59,963 nt of DNA from Bacteroidota bacterium. GTDB lineage: Bacteria; Bacteroidota; Bacteroidia; Cytophagales; UBA9547. Made by a program: the position numbers and the translations under genes. The notes under the pieces were generated by a model that was not told where the DNA came from, did not search any database, and was given only the letters and a program-made list of their open reading frames with translations. The DNA lies in assembly GCA_004293915.1 (NCBI GenBank), contig RDZG01000091.1, positions 1 through 59,963 on the forward strand, read 5' to 3'. Positions 50,907 to 59,963 of this stretch are shown piece after piece. Each line of letters opens with the position of its first letter. The stretch's first letter is position 1.

Positions 50907-51809
50907 TTATTTCCAAAGATTGAGCGGATATTTTCCTGCATCAACTAGTTTTTTGATTTTGTCGGCAGCCAATTGTTTGTCGGCAGCATAGGTTACTCCT
51001 ATCCATTCTTCTTGTACATCTAAAACTTTTATTTTTGATATTTTATGTTTTACCAAATGGTTGAGCAACAACGGAATAAAGAATTCTTTTTTCGGATCTT
51101 GACCAATTTCTTTTAAAAAGTTTCTAAAATATTCTTCCATGTGAACAAAAATTTTAGGTGTAAACCCCATAAAATTCATCGAAACAGGTTCTTCGCCAGT
51201 GAAATTTATTTTTGTTCCAGTACTTTCGGTAAAAATTTCAGTTCCTTTTGTGAAAATATCTGTGCGTTCTACAATTCCAGTCAGGTTTCCGTCTTTATCC
51301 GTTTCGCAAACACCACGGTTTACAGAACCCTCTTCCGACATAGTATATTTCATTTGGTATCCTGCAATCGAAAATGTTTCTTCATCTTTGTTTGCTATCA
51401 AATGATCAGCAACTTTCTTGAATGCACTATATCCATAAAAATCATCAGCGTTGATTATTGCAAAAGGCTCGTGTATGACATCTCTTGCACACCAAACAGC
51501 ATGGGCAGTTCCCCAAGGTTTTAGGCGATGTTCGACCGACATTTCCATTCCTTTTGGCAACATATCCATTTCTTGAAAGGCATAAACCACTTCAATTCCT
51601 TTGTATTTGCTCGAAATAGCATCTTTAAATGCTTGTTCAATGCTTTTTCTAATTACAAAAACTACTTTTCCAAAACCTGCTTTTATGGCATCGTGGATAG
51701 AATAATCAATAATAATTTCGCCTGTAGGACCAATTGGATCAATTTGTTTTAAGCCTCCGCCATAGCGACTGCTCATGCCTGCTGCTAGTACGAGTAATGT
51801 TGGTTTCAT
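50907..51809 (-). CDS. Sugar-phosphate nucleotidyltransferase
   Basis: A 300-residue nucleotidyltransferase: LVLAAGMSSRYGGGLKQIDP with the phosphate-binding loop, PTGEIIIDYSIHDAIKAGFG, INADDFYGYSAFKKVADHLI with the metal-binding aspartates, and WIGVTYAADKQLAADKIKKL near the C-terminus. It is a Bacteroidota version of the UTP/CTP:sugar-1-phosphate family; the exact sugar cannot be told. Confidence 0.85.
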   Translation of the reverse strand: MKPTLLVLAAGMSSRYGGGLKQIDPIGPTGEIIIDYSIHDAIKAGFGKVVFVIRKSIEQAFKDAISSKYKGIEVVYAFQEMDMLPKGMEMSVEHRLKPWGTAHAVWCARDVIHEPFAIINADDFYGYSAFKKVADHLIANKDEETFSIAGYQMKYTMSEEGSVNRGVCETDKDGNLTGIVERTDIFTKGTEIFTESTGTKINFTGEEPVSMNFMGFTPKIFVHMEEYFRNFLKEIGQDPKKEFFIPLLLNHLVKHKISKIKVLDVQEEWIGVTYAADKQLAADKIKKLVDAGKYPLNLWK

Positions 51810-51890
51810 AAACTGTATTTTATTTTTTAATGTGCTACAAAAATTGTGTTTTTTTTTGTAAAAGCAAGTATTCTATACTATTTTAATCAT

Positions 51891-52553
51891 TTATTTTTCT
51901 GCTAACAAAATATCCATATCAAAAAGCATTTTATTGACTTCGTTTTCGTTTGTGCCATCATAATAACCTCTAATATTTCTATTTTTATCTACCAATACAA
52001 ATTTTTCGGTATGCACAAAATCATCATCGCCACCATCGCCTTCGGTGGCAGTAACATAATATCCTAAGCGTGCCATTTGGTAAAGTTTTGGTTTTGTACC
52101 AGTCAGAAAAATCCATTTTTTATGGTCTATAACTCCTTGTTTTTTAGCATATTCCATCAGAACTGTTATAGAATCTTCTTCAGGATTAACTGTGTGCGAA
52201 AGTATCACCACATTTGGATTATCTTTATAAGCAGCATAAACTCTTTGCATTTGTTTTGCCATTTTTACGCAAATACCTGGACAATTGACAAAGAAAAAAT
52301 CAGCTACATAAATTTTATTTTCTATGATTTTTAACGAAACCGAATCTCCAGTTTGAGAAGCAAAACTAAAATCTGGTATTTTGTGATAAATTGTATCGAT
52401 TTTTAATTTCCCATTTACGATAGTCGAATCAAAGGTATCGAATCCGAAATAGGGTAATTTTGGTTTTGAAACAGGATTTTTTTGTACAAAAAACCAAGTT
52501 GAAGCCAAAACCAACACCAAAAAAGCTAAAATATATAAATAAGTATTTTTCAT
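51891..52553 (-). CDS. SCO1/SenC-family copper protein
   Basis: A 220-residue protein with an N-terminal membrane anchor (residues 4-24) and a thioredoxin-like domain. The copper-binding CPGIC motif lies at residues 91-95 and the conserved histidine in DDFVHTEKFVLVDKN near residue 182. SCO proteins insert copper into the CuA site of cytochrome c oxidase or act as thiol reductases at the outer face of the inner membrane. No oxidase genes are adjacent. It is transcribed away from glnN, whose terminator lies upstream. Confidence 0.9.
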   Translation of the reverse strand: MKNTYLYILAFLVLVLASTWFFVQKNPVSKPKLPYFGFDTFDSTIVNGKLKIDTIYHKIPDFSFASQTGDSVSLKIIENKIYVADFFFVNCPGICVKMAKQMQRVYAAYKDNPNVVILSHTVNPEEDSITVLMEYAKKQGVIDHKKWIFLTGTKPKLYQMARLGYYVTATEGDGGDDDFVHTEKFVLVDKNRNIRGYYDGTNENEVNKMLFDMDILLAEK

Positions 52554-52582
52554 TTTTTATAATATGCACAAAGGTATAAAAC

Positions 52583-52612
52583 AAAAATGGGATTCTTGCG
52601 AATCCCATTTTT
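52583..52612. terminator. Intrinsic terminator after glnN
   Basis: A 13-base perfect arm (52583-52595) pairs with 52600-52612 around the loop TTGC. On the minus strand the stem is followed by a T-run, fitting the 3' end of glnN. Confidence 0.92.
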
Positions 52613-52630
52613 GAATGAAAAAAAGATTTA

Positions 52631-54826
52631 TTATTTCACAAATAACATCTCTCTGTATTTTGGTAAAGGCCAGAACTCATCACCAACATAATGCTCTAAT
52701 TTATCGACATGATAACGGATTTTATCAAAATATTTTCCTTTGATGTCGTGGCAATATGCCATAGCTTTTTTCTTACCATCTTCGATGTCGTTTGCTTTTT
52801 TACGAGCTTCTAACATTGCTTCTGATTCGTCAATCACCATTGCAACATGTTCTGAAATAGATTTGATGATATCAGTAGTTGATTTAGAATATTTCGCATC
52901 GATACCAATTTCTTTTTGTCCTTTCACGTTTGTTATCAAAGTAGATTGATAAGCCAATGCAGCAGGAATAATTTGGTTCATTGCCAAATCATACATCGAA
53001 CGAGATTCAATTTGAATACGTTTTGTATAAACTTCAAGCATAATTTCATGGCGAGCATGGATTTCAGTTTCGTTGAAAACACTATGATCTACAAACATTT
53101 TAACCGCTTTTTTGTCTAAAAATGCATCAAGTGCTTCTGGAGCAGTTTTGATGTTTTTCAAACCACGTTTTTCTGCTTCTTTTACCCACTCATCTGAGTA
53201 GCCATTGCCTTCGAAACGAATTTTTTTAGATGCTTTTACATACTCACGCAACACATTTACAATTGCGATTTCTTTTTTAGGCTCTTTTTTCAATTCTTTT
53301 TCTACATCAGCTTGGAATTTAATCAACTGATCTGCAACGATTGTATTTAAAACTGTCATTCCATGTCCATTATTGGCAGAAGAACCAACCGCACGGAACT
53401 CAAATTTATTACCAGTAAATGCAAAAGGAGAAGTACGATTTCTGTCTGTATTATCTAATATCAATTGTGGTATTTTGCTGATACCCAATTTCATATACAT
53501 ATTTTCGCCTTTATCAACTTTTACTTTTCCATTAGCTTCTAATTCATCAAATACAGAAGTTAAAGTTGTGCCTAAGAATACTGAGAAAATAGCTGGAGGA
53601 GCTTCATTTGCGCCAAGTCTGTGTTCGTTACCCACTGTTGCAATGGCAGCACGCATCAAATCGGCATTGTCATGAACAGCTTTTACTACGTTTACACAGA
53701 AAGTTAAGAAAATAAAATTATCTTTTGGTTTTGAGCTTGGACCCAACAAATTGCGACCATTATTAGTAGCCATAGACCAGTTGTTGTGTTTGCCCGATCC
53801 GTTTACACCAGCAAATGGTTTTTCATGGAAAAGCACTTTCAAATGATGTTTGTCAGCAACTTTTTCCATCACATCCATCATCAAGGCATTGTGATCAACA
53901 GCAAGATTGATTTCTTCAAACAAAGGAGCAACTTCAAATTGAGAAGGAGCAACTTCGTTATGACGCGTTTTTACAGGAATACCTAATTTCAACAATTCAA
54001 ACTCAGAATCAGCCATAAAAGCCAAAACACGAGGAGGAATAGAACCAAAATAATGATCTTCTAATTGTTGATTACGAGAAGAAACTTGACCAAATAATGT
54101 ACGTCCGCACATTACTAAATCTGGACGTGCCAAATAAAGTGCTTTATCAACCAAGAAATATTCTTGCTCTGGACCTAAATTGCAATATACTTTTGTTACA
54201 TCAGTGTCAAAATACTCTTGCATCACAGCTGTTGCAGCTTTATCAAGTGCATCGATAGATTTTAACAATGGAGCTTTATAATCTAATGCTTCGCCAGTGT
54301 AAGATACAAATATAGTAGGAATACAAAGTGTTTTTCCATAACCCAAATCCATTATAAAAGCTGGCGATGTTGGATCCCAACCTGTGTATCCACGAGCTTC
54401 GAAAGTAGAGCGAATTCCACCGTTTGGAAACGAAGAAGCATCTGGCTCTTGTTGAATCAAGGCAGAACCTTTGAAGGCTTCCATTGCACGTCCATCGGCT
54501 GTAGGCTCAAAAAACGCATCGTGTTTTTCGGCAGTAGTTCCTGTTAGTGGTTGAAACCAGTGTGTGTAATGAGTAACACCTTTAGAAATAGCCCAAGCTT
54601 TCATGGCAGATGCAATGATATCGGCAACAGACGAATCTATTTTTTCGCCTTTTTCGATACAAGCCATTAATTTTTTTAGCGTTTCTTTAGGTAAAGTAGC
54701 TTTCATGTTTTCGATACCGAATGTGTTGGTACCATAAAACTCTGAAACACGTCCTGCAGGAGGCGTAACCGTAACTGGTTGACGCGACTGCACAAATTCT
54801 AAGGCTTTAAATCTAAGATTTGACAT
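52631..54826 (-). CDS. glnN: Glutamine synthetase type III
   Basis: Makes glutamine from glutamate, ammonia and ATP in the cytoplasm. The 731-residue length, much longer than GlnA, is typical of the GSIII family. Recognised by the N-terminal EFYGTNTFGIENMKATLPKE, HYTHWFQPLTGTTAEKHDAF, CNLGPEQEYFLVDKALYLAR, SQFEVAPLFEEINLAVDHNA, GVNGSGKHNNWSMATNNGRN and NEHRLGANEAPPAIFSVFLG, and the later DRNRTSPFAFTGNKFEFRAV. Ends at a strong terminator. A TATATTTG box on the minus strand at 54857-54864 is a plausible promoter. Confidence 0.97.
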   Translation of the reverse strand: MSNLRFKALEFVQSRQPVTVTPPAGRVSEFYGTNTFGIENMKATLPKETLKKLMACIEKGEKIDSSVADIIASAMKAWAISKGVTHYTHWFQPLTGTTAEKHDAFFEPTADGRAMEAFKGSALIQQEPDASSFPNGGIRSTFEARGYTGWDPTSPAFIMDLGYGKTLCIPTIFVSYTGEALDYKAPLLKSIDALDKAATAVMQEYFDTDVTKVYCNLGPEQEYFLVDKALYLARPDLVMCGRTLFGQVSSRNQQLEDHYFGSIPPRVLAFMADSEFELLKLGIPVKTRHNEVAPSQFEVAPLFEEINLAVDHNALMMDVMEKVADKHHLKVLFHEKPFAGVNGSGKHNNWSMATNNGRNLLGPSSKPKDNFIFLTFCVNVVKAVHDNADLMRAAIATVGNEHRLGANEAPPAIFSVFLGTTLTSVFDELEANGKVKVDKGENMYMKLGISKIPQLILDNTDRNRTSPFAFTGNKFEFRAVGSSANNGHGMTVLNTIVADQLIKFQADVEKELKKEPKKEIAIVNVLREYVKASKKIRFEGNGYSDEWVKEAEKRGLKNIKTAPEALDAFLDKKAVKMFVDHSVFNETEIHARHEIMLEVYTKRIQIESRSMYDLAMNQIIPAALAYQSTLITNVKGQKEIGIDAKYSKSTTDIIKSISEHVAMVIDESEAMLEARKKANDIEDGKKKAMAYCHDIKGKYFDKIRYHVDKLEHYVGDEFWPLPKYREMLFVK

Positions 54827-55158
54827 TTATGTGATGTTTTTGATTAATTTTCGAGTCAAATATATAAAATTTATCAAAAAAAAATTAAAATGACTTAATT
54901 TTTAATAAACTTTTTAAAAAAAACATATAAAAATATACTTAGGACGATTTTTTTATAGAAAATAATCAAACTAAAAAAATTTGGTAATGTTTTGAAAATT
55001 ATAAAAATTATGATTTTCAAAAAGTTTAATTAATAACAAGTAAAAAATCACACTAATAAAAATTTAGTTATATATAAACTAAAACCTTGATGTTGTTTGA
55101 AAACTATAAGATGTGACTATAAAAGCTTTGATAACCGTGTGTTTATAGAAGCAAAAAC
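54827..55158. other. AT-rich intergenic region upstream of glnN
   Basis: These 332 bases are very AT-rich and hold no credible gene. The minus-strand box TATATTTG at 54857-54864 may be the -7 element of the glnN promoter, though no clear -33 box stands at the right distance. No riboswitch or strong hairpin was seen. Confidence 0.5.
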
Positions 55159-55449
55159 TTACAAAATCTGATTTTTGATTAAATTTTCTAAATCATCGGG
55201 GCATTTAAGCATGCTGATTTTTGATTTTAGATTATTTTTGATACAATCGTTGATTTTAAAATATTCGCTACAAGAGTTGCAGTTTTTTGTGCCATCCAAA
55301 AAAAACTTATCGGCATTTTTGCATGCCATATTATCTAAATAAAGCTGAATAAACTCTATACATTCGCCATCTTTGTTGCACGAGCGACTACATTTACTTC
55401 TAAATTTTTCTAAAATTTCTTCGCATGAAATATGTTCGTTACTTTCCAT
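55159..55449 (-). CDS. Probable zinc-type anti-sigma factor, 96 residues
   Basis: A cysteine-rich protein (SCEEILEKFRSKCSRSCNKD, GECIEFIQLYLDNMACKNAD, KFFLDGTKNCNSCSEYFKIN) that resembles the short anti-sigma proteins encoded next to ECF sigma genes in Bacteroidota, with CxxC near residue 70 and further cysteines before. The histidine of the canonical HxxxCxxC zinc motif is not present, so the metal site may differ. It lies 17 bases downstream of the sigma gene. Confidence 0.7.
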   Translation of the reverse strand: MESNEHISCEEILEKFRSKCSRSCNKDGECIEFIQLYLDNMACKNADKFFLDGTKNCNSCSEYFKINDCIKNNLKSKISMLKCPDDLENLIKNQIL

Positions 55450-55466
55450 TTTGGCAGCAATTATTT

Positions 55467-56024
55467 TTATTTATAGCCTAAAGTTTTGGCATATTCTTTA
55501 ATTTTTTCTTTCATAGCGTTTCTGGCTCTGTGCAATCTAGACCGCACCGTGCCGATTGGAATTTCTAAAATCTCGGCAATTTCTTCGTATTTGAAATCTT
55601 CTAAATCGCAAAGAATGATAATTTCTCTAAATTCTTCTTGCAAAGCATTTAGGGCAATTGTCATTTCGTCACCCAACATATCATTTACGATATCAACACG
55701 AAGGGCTTTATCTGATTCTCCAGTTGCATTTTCACCATTATATCGTTCTTCTATTTCCTGATAATCGTATTTTTGAGGTTCTTTGCTCTTTTTTCGATAA
55801 TCATTAATAAAAGTATTTTTTATAATCCTGAACAACCAAGCTTTAGTATTAGTTCCACGCTCGAAAGAATCGTAAAAACGAAAGGCTTTTACATAGCTTT
55901 CTTGAATCAAATCTTTGGCATCGTCTTCGCTATAGGTAAGCCTAAAAGCAAAGTTATAAGCCTGTCGCATGAGCGGCATAAAATCTTTTTCAAAATCAGT
56001 ACGTAGTGTTTTTGGTACAATCAC
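55467..56024 (-). CDS. ECF-type RNA polymerase sigma factor (RpoE-like)
   Basis: A 185-residue sigma factor with region 2 (LTYSEDDAKDLIQESYVKAF, TNTKAWLFRIIKNTFINDYR) and region 4 (EFREIIILCDLEDFKYEEIA, EILEIPIGTVRSRLHRARNA). It probably responds to an envelope or redox signal through the cysteine-rich protein encoded next. The enoyl-CoA hydratase gene ends 7 bases upstream in the same direction, so one transcript is possible. Confidence 0.93.
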   Translation of the reverse strand: MIVPKTLRTDFEKDFMPLMRQAYNFAFRLTYSEDDAKDLIQESYVKAFRFYDSFERGTNTKAWLFRIIKNTFINDYRKKSKEPQKYDYQEIEERYNGENATGESDKALRVDIVNDMLGDEMTIALNALQEEFREIIILCDLEDFKYEEIAEILEIPIGTVRSRLHRARNAMKEKIKEYAKTLGYK

Positions 56025-56031
56025 TTTGCAA

Positions 56032-56811
56032 TTATTTTCCTTTAAATACGGGTTGTCTTTTTTCTATAAATGCGGCTGTGCCTTCTTTAAAATCTCCTGT
56101 GCTAATACATGCTGCAAAAGCATTGGCTTCGGTCTGAAATCCATCTTGGTCTTTGCTAAAGGCGCTATTTACACAATCAATGATTAAACCTATCGAAATG
56201 GCAGGTTTTTGACTTATTTTATTCAATATTTCTTTGCATTTTGGAATTAATTCAGAAATTGGAACCACATAATTTGCCCAGCCTAACTCTTTGGCTTCGG
56301 CAGCTCCAAGCATATCGGCAGTGAGCATGAGTTCCAAGGCTTTGCCTTTGCCTACCAACCAAGGCAAACGTTGTGTGCCTCCATAGCCAGGAATGATTCC
56401 TAAATTTATTTCGGGTTGTCCAAATTTTGCATGATCTGCCATTACTCTGATATGACAAGCCATAGCCAATTCGCATCCGCCACCCAATGCATAGCCATTG
56501 ACAGCAGCAATAATTAATTTTGGGCAATTTTCTATCATTCCAAAAATTTCTTGCCCAGTTTCGGCAGCTTTTCTGCCATTGATTTCGTTTAGTTTTGCAA
56601 TTTCGGTAATATCGGCTCCAGCCACAAAAGCTTTTTCGCCTTCGCCAGTTATGATAGCTCCTTTTATTCCAAAATCATCATAAACTACACGAATAGCTTT
56701 GTGCAATTCGCCTAATGTTTCGAAATTAAGGGCATTAAGCCTTTCTTGACGAGAAATAGTAATTACCATTATCCCATCTAGTATTTCTGTTTTTAAGTTT
56801 TTGAAAAACAT
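56032..56811 (-). CDS. Enoyl-CoA hydratase
   Basis: Crotonase-family enzyme hydrating trans-2-enoyl-CoA in fatty acid or amino acid degradation. From the ATG at 56811 (MFFKNLKTEILDGIMVITIS) the protein has 259 residues, the normal length. It shows EKAFVAGADITEIAKLNEIN with the oxyanion region, NGYALGGGCELAMACHIRVM with the first catalytic glutamate, and FGQPEINLGIIPGYGGTQRL with the second. An in-frame start 14 codons upstream gives an atypical extension. Confidence 0.92.
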   Translation of the reverse strand: MFFKNLKTEILDGIMVITISRQERLNALNFETLGELHKAIRVVYDDFGIKGAIITGEGEKAFVAGADITEIAKLNEINGRKAAETGQEIFGMIENCPKLIIAAVNGYALGGGCELAMACHIRVMADHAKFGQPEINLGIIPGYGGTQRLPWLVGKGKALELMLTADMLGAAEAKELGWANYVVPISELIPKCKEILNKISQKPAISIGLIIDCVNSAFSKDQDGFQTEANAFAACISTGDFKEGTAAFIEKRQPVFKGK

Positions 56812-57013
56812 AAGGTATTCGAAAATTGTAAAATATTCGCTTTTGGATGTCAAATATCTGTAAAAGTAAAAATAAATTTTACTATAATTTATTAATTTTT
56901 ATCCAAATGTAAAACTGCAACAAAAAATCAACGTATTTTAACATAAATTTTGAAAGATTAAATTAAAATCATCAAAACATATTTGTGTATAATAAAAAGA
57001 AAATCATCGCTTT

Positions 57014-59584
57014 ATGAATAAATTTTTAGGAATAATCTCGCTTGCTACCTCTGTACTTGTATCATGTAATAAAACTAACAAAGAAACAGAAATACACAAA
57101 ATTGTTGAAAAAAAGCAAATTATAGACACGAGTGTGCATACCACACCCCTTGTACTTTGGTTTACTCAACCTGCATATCAACCCGACTCGATTCCCTATT
57201 TACATAATGGAAGTACCAATATTCATGGCGATGCCGAAGGAAAAGGCTGGGACGAAGCCCTACCAATTGGCAATGGACACATGGCAGCGATGGTTTTTGG
57301 AGGAACTCGATTTGAACGTTTGCAGCTCAACGAAGAAAGTATTTGGTCGTATCCAACAGTAACAAACACAAATTTTGCGACTCCAGAAGATATTAAGGAA
57401 ATTCAAAATTTAGTTTTTGCCGAAAAATATGCCGATGCACAAGCGTTAGTAGAACAAAAACTTACTGGAAACTCAGAAATGATGCCAAAATTTCAACCAT
57501 TATCTGATTTGATGTTTGAAATGACCGATATTGACGAAAGCCAAGTTACAGATTATTATCGTGATTTACATATTGATAGTGCCATTGCTACGGTTCATTT
57601 TCATATTGGCGAAAAACTTTATACTAGAGAAGTTTTTGCTAGTTTTCCTGATAAAGTTATTGTGATGAAACTGTCTTGCAATGTTCCAAATAGTATCAAT
57701 ACAAAAATTTCGCTTTTAAGAGAAGCTGAGGCTGAAACTTTTAGAAGTCCGTTTGATACCACACTTTTGATTCAACGTGGACAATTAAGTTCAAATGGAA
57801 TTAAGTTTGAAACCCAAGTAAAAGCAGTGTATAAAGGCGGTTCGGTGCGAAACGATACTAAAAAATTGGTAGCAAAAGATGTGGATGAGTTGTATATATA
57901 TATATCTGCTGCTTCGAGTACGAAAGGAGAAACGTATGCACTGGATGCCAAAACCAATTTATTAAATGCTATTGCAAAACCATATTCAAATCTGCGTGAA
58001 GAGCATTTTCAAGATTATAAAAGTGTGTTTTCGAGAGTTGAACTTAATCTAAATTTCAAAGACAAAGCCTATGATATTCCAACAAATCAACGTGTTGAGA
58101 AAGTAAAAAATGGCACAGAAGACAAATATTTAACAGAACTTTTATTTCAATACGGCAGATATTTAGTTATAGCATCGTCAAGAGGAAACGCATTACCGCC
58201 AAATATGCAAGGAATTTGGAACGAACATTTGTCGGCTGTAGATGGCAGTGGATACAAAATACCTTTTTCGTTGCCCTTTATGTATTCTTTTGTTGAAGAA
58301 ACTGGTCTAGCAGACTTAAAAACTTCCCTATTTAATGATCTTGAAAAATCGATGCCAAATGCAAAATTAGCTGCAAAAAATATTTATAATGTAGATGGAG
58401 CAGCGATATTTGACCGTATAGCCTCAAACGGAAGTGTAGCACCAACCGCACACAATTTACAAGCTGCATCGCCAATGGGTTTGGTTTGGCTGAGCAAATC
58501 GCTTTATGAAAGTTATGCTTATTCTAGTGACAAAGAAAATTTAAAAACAGTGGTTTATCCTATTTTAAAACAAGCATCGCTTTTTGTTTGCAATACCTTG
58601 GTTGAAGTACCACAGAATCTGCCTTTGGCAGGCAAATTAGTAGTTTGTCCTTCGTTTTCGATGGCAAATTCGTTTGAAAAAAATGGCGAAAACTTTAAAG
58701 TTGGATATGCCTCGATTTTAGACCAAAGTTTGGTTAGAGATTTGCTCAAAAATACATTAAATGCTATCGGTGCTTTATCTTCGAGTAATTATAAATTTGA
58801 TCCTGCTCATAAAACACTTTTAGAAACAAGCTTGGCAAAACTGGCTATGCCAACCGATACGATTACAGATTTTAAATCGCAATGGCTGAGTGGAGTAGCA
58901 ACTGCGGTTGAAAAATCTGCTATTTTCCCACAATTATATCAGGTTTTTCCATCAAATGGATTTAATTTTAAATTATCGGAACAATCAAAATTATTAAAAT
59001 CTTTGAAAGAAGATATTTTGGCAAATGTCTCAAAAACAGGAATGACTTATGCCTATGCAGCCATTATTTTGGCACGCATGAAAGAAGCTGCTCTTGCCGA
59101 TGATATGTTGCTAGAACACTTAAAAAATTCTGTTTCAACAAATTTATTAGCATCAAATCCTCCTTTTTCAATGGAAGGAAATTGTTTATTTACCACAGCA
59201 GTAAACAATATGTTGATGCAATGTTTAAACGATGAAATTCAGTTTACACCGGCTTTGCCTCCAACTTGGGAAGAAGGAAATTTCAAAGGTTTTAGAGCCA
59301 AAGGTGGTTTTACTGCAAATGTTGAATGGAAAGGCAGCAAAGTATACGCAACATTGCTTTCGACTAAAGGAAATGTGTGCAAAATCAGATCGAGATACAA
59401 ATTAAAAGTTTTTAGCGCAGGTTCCGAAGTTGAAGTAAACAAAAACGAAAAAGATTTATACACTTTTGCTACTTCGGCTGGGGCATCGTATACCATAACG
59501 TATTCAAATCCTGGCACAAAAGGCGAATCGACAGGAATGGGAATCTGGCCAGATTTGGGAATAAATTTGGGCTTGGGAATTTAA
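57014..59584 (+). CDS. GH95-like lipoprotein, probably without fucosidase activity
   Basis: An 856-residue protein with a lipoprotein signal (LATSVLVSC, modified cysteine near residue 18). The overall plan is GH95 (1,2-alpha-L-fucosidase): EALPIGNGHMAAMVFGGTRF and RLQLNEESIWSYP at the N-terminal beta domain, LVIASSRGNALPPNMQGIWN (residues about 385-403) in the (alpha/alpha)6 barrel and TPALPPTWEEGNFKGFRAKG at the end. Where active GH95 enzymes have the two catalytic asparagines in NINTxMNYW, this has KIPFSLPFMYS; where they have SPEN with the acid, SMAN (about 549); where they have IDGN, MEGN (about 718). It is probably a binding or otherwise repurposed protein. Confidence 0.82.
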   Translation: MNKFLGIISLATSVLVSCNKTNKETEIHKIVEKKQIIDTSVHTTPLVLWFTQPAYQPDSIPYLHNGSTNIHGDAEGKGWDEALPIGNGHMAAMVFGGTRFERLQLNEESIWSYPTVTNTNFATPEDIKEIQNLVFAEKYADAQALVEQKLTGNSEMMPKFQPLSDLMFEMTDIDESQVTDYYRDLHIDSAIATVHFHIGEKLYTREVFASFPDKVIVMKLSCNVPNSINTKISLLREAEAETFRSPFDTTLLIQRGQLSSNGIKFETQVKAVYKGGSVRNDTKKLVAKDVDELYIYISAASSTKGETYALDAKTNLLNAIAKPYSNLREEHFQDYKSVFSRVELNLNFKDKAYDIPTNQRVEKVKNGTEDKYLTELLFQYGRYLVIASSRGNALPPNMQGIWNEHLSAVDGSGYKIPFSLPFMYSFVEETGLADLKTSLFNDLEKSMPNAKLAAKNIYNVDGAAIFDRIASNGSVAPTAHNLQAASPMGLVWLSKSLYESYAYSSDKENLKTVVYPILKQASLFVCNTLVEVPQNLPLAGKLVVCPSFSMANSFEKNGENFKVGYASILDQSLVRDLLKNTLNAIGALSSSNYKFDPAHKTLLETSLAKLAMPTDTITDFKSQWLSGVATAVEKSAIFPQLYQVFPSNGFNFKLSEQSKLLKSLKEDILANVSKTGMTYAYAAIILARMKEAALADDMLLEHLKNSVSTNLLASNPPFSMEGNCLFTTAVNNMLMQCLNDEIQFTPALPPTWEEGNFKGFRAKGGFTANVEWKGSKVYATLLSTKGNVCKIRSRYKLKVFSAGSEVEVNKNEKDLYTFATSAGASYTITYSNPGTKGESTGMGIWPDLGINLGLGI

Positions 59585-59963
59585 TTTTAACACTAATATC
59601 TTGAACAGAAAAATAATATATATCTGTATTTTATTTTAAAAGCCCAAATAAATATTAGCATTACTTAAGTTTAAAATAGGAAATAGACAACCTAACAACC
59701 ATTTGGATTCACTGCCTTATAGCTGGAATCAATAATGGAAAGGTATATATAATCTTGATAATTATGTAAATTTATTATATGATTTAACAGAAGCGAAAAT
59801 TGGAATTATGGAAGGGAAATAACCTATAAGCTTTTTTTCAAACCATATAGGTTTACAAACCAAATATTTTAGGTATATGAATTATTTTGGTACGTAAGTG
59901 AGTTCAAAAATAATCGCTTGTTGAGAAGTTATAGTATAGTTGGGGACACTATAACCAAGTGAA
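59585..59963. other. Intergenic tail without recognised gene
   Basis: No ORF of convincing length is seen. A short open stretch on the plus strand (about 59737-59821) reads YNLDNYVNLLYDLTEAKIGI followed by MEGK and stop, and could be the decayed end of a gene such as an outer membrane efflux protein, but nothing upstream supports it. Two mildly palindromic places (AACCTATAAGCTTTTTTTCA... with ACCATATAGGTTT) are too weak to name. Confidence 0.3.

Noticed and set aside
54827-55158. Hidden small gene or riboswitch upstream of glnN
   Set aside because: Frames are short and low in complexity, and no conserved RNA elements are visible.
59737-59821. Possible end of an efflux-type protein gene
   Set aside because: Only about 25 codons are open and nothing upstream continues the similarity; too weak to list as a gene.

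Overview
This window reads as a chromosomal segment of a low-GC (roughly one third G+C by eye) member of the Bacteroidota. The evidence is a fused MurF-Alr protein, a type III glutamine synthetase (GlnN), type IX secretion signals (one T9SS type A-like tail, one gliding-motility C-terminal domain), TonB-dependent uptake, and promoters of the Bacteroidota form TTTG-N19-TAnnTTTG in front of atpD and the cobalamin operon. No rRNA, tRNA or CRISPR array was seen.

Layout. 1-1110: the end of an IS3-type transposase, a decapitated glycoside hydrolase fragment and a frameshifted Dabb-domain gene. 1138-5261: atpD-atpC, then a DEAD-box helicase and murI on the other strand. 5406-11748: a promoter, a cobalamin riboswitch and a five-gene, tightly overlapping operon: cobT, cobS, an alpha-ribazole phosphatase-like gene, a BtuB-like TonB receptor and a T9SS-exported DUF4465-type surface protein. 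11777-13795: surface polysaccharide genes (RfbF-like cytidylyltransferase, glycosyltransferase) separated by the wreck of a membrane protein gene. 13895-22147: secreted small proteins, two TPR paralogues (one with a TonB C-terminal domain), a MaoC-like hydratase, coaD and a DUF2339/DUF3999-like membrane pair. 22192-26900: small genes, a response regulator whose partner kinase has lost its G2 ATP-binding box, and an ECF sigma/anti-sigma-like pair.

26935-32299 is an accessory island: VapD with a small partner, a DUF6934-type gene with a 48-residue follower, a three-gene membrane cluster containing a 37-residue gene, a BRO-N/DinD-like protein, and several families of palindromic repeats. 32466-39015 is mostly housekeeping (ung, murF-alr, gamma-carbonic-anhydrase-like protein, YtxH, DUF4153, methyltransferase). 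At 40221-40867 a GxxExxY (PD-(D/E)xK-like) gene sits inside two arrays of one palindromic repeat that runs into the 3' end of a dicarboxylate symporter gene. Then come hisF, a gliding-type adhesin, a sugar locus (PA14/propeller/cytochrome c protein, its small companion, an MFS permease and a divergent Gfo/Idh/MocA oxidoreductase), a VapBC-type pair, a cyclase, a nucleotidyltransferase, a SCO1 protein, glnN, an ECF sigma factor with anti-sigma, an enoyl-CoA hydratase, and a GH95-like lipoprotein that appears to lack its catalytic residues.

Best candidates for something new are the GxxExxY gene in its repeat arrays, the T9SS-exported protein under riboswitch control, the apparently dead GH95 protein, the three-gene membrane cluster with its microprotein, and the TPR-TonB protein with a cleavable signal peptide. 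Gene decay (frameshifts or deletions at 279-723, 778-1057, 12543-12790 and 23126-24476) is frequent; some cases could be assembly errors. All family names come from reading motifs by eye, without database searches.
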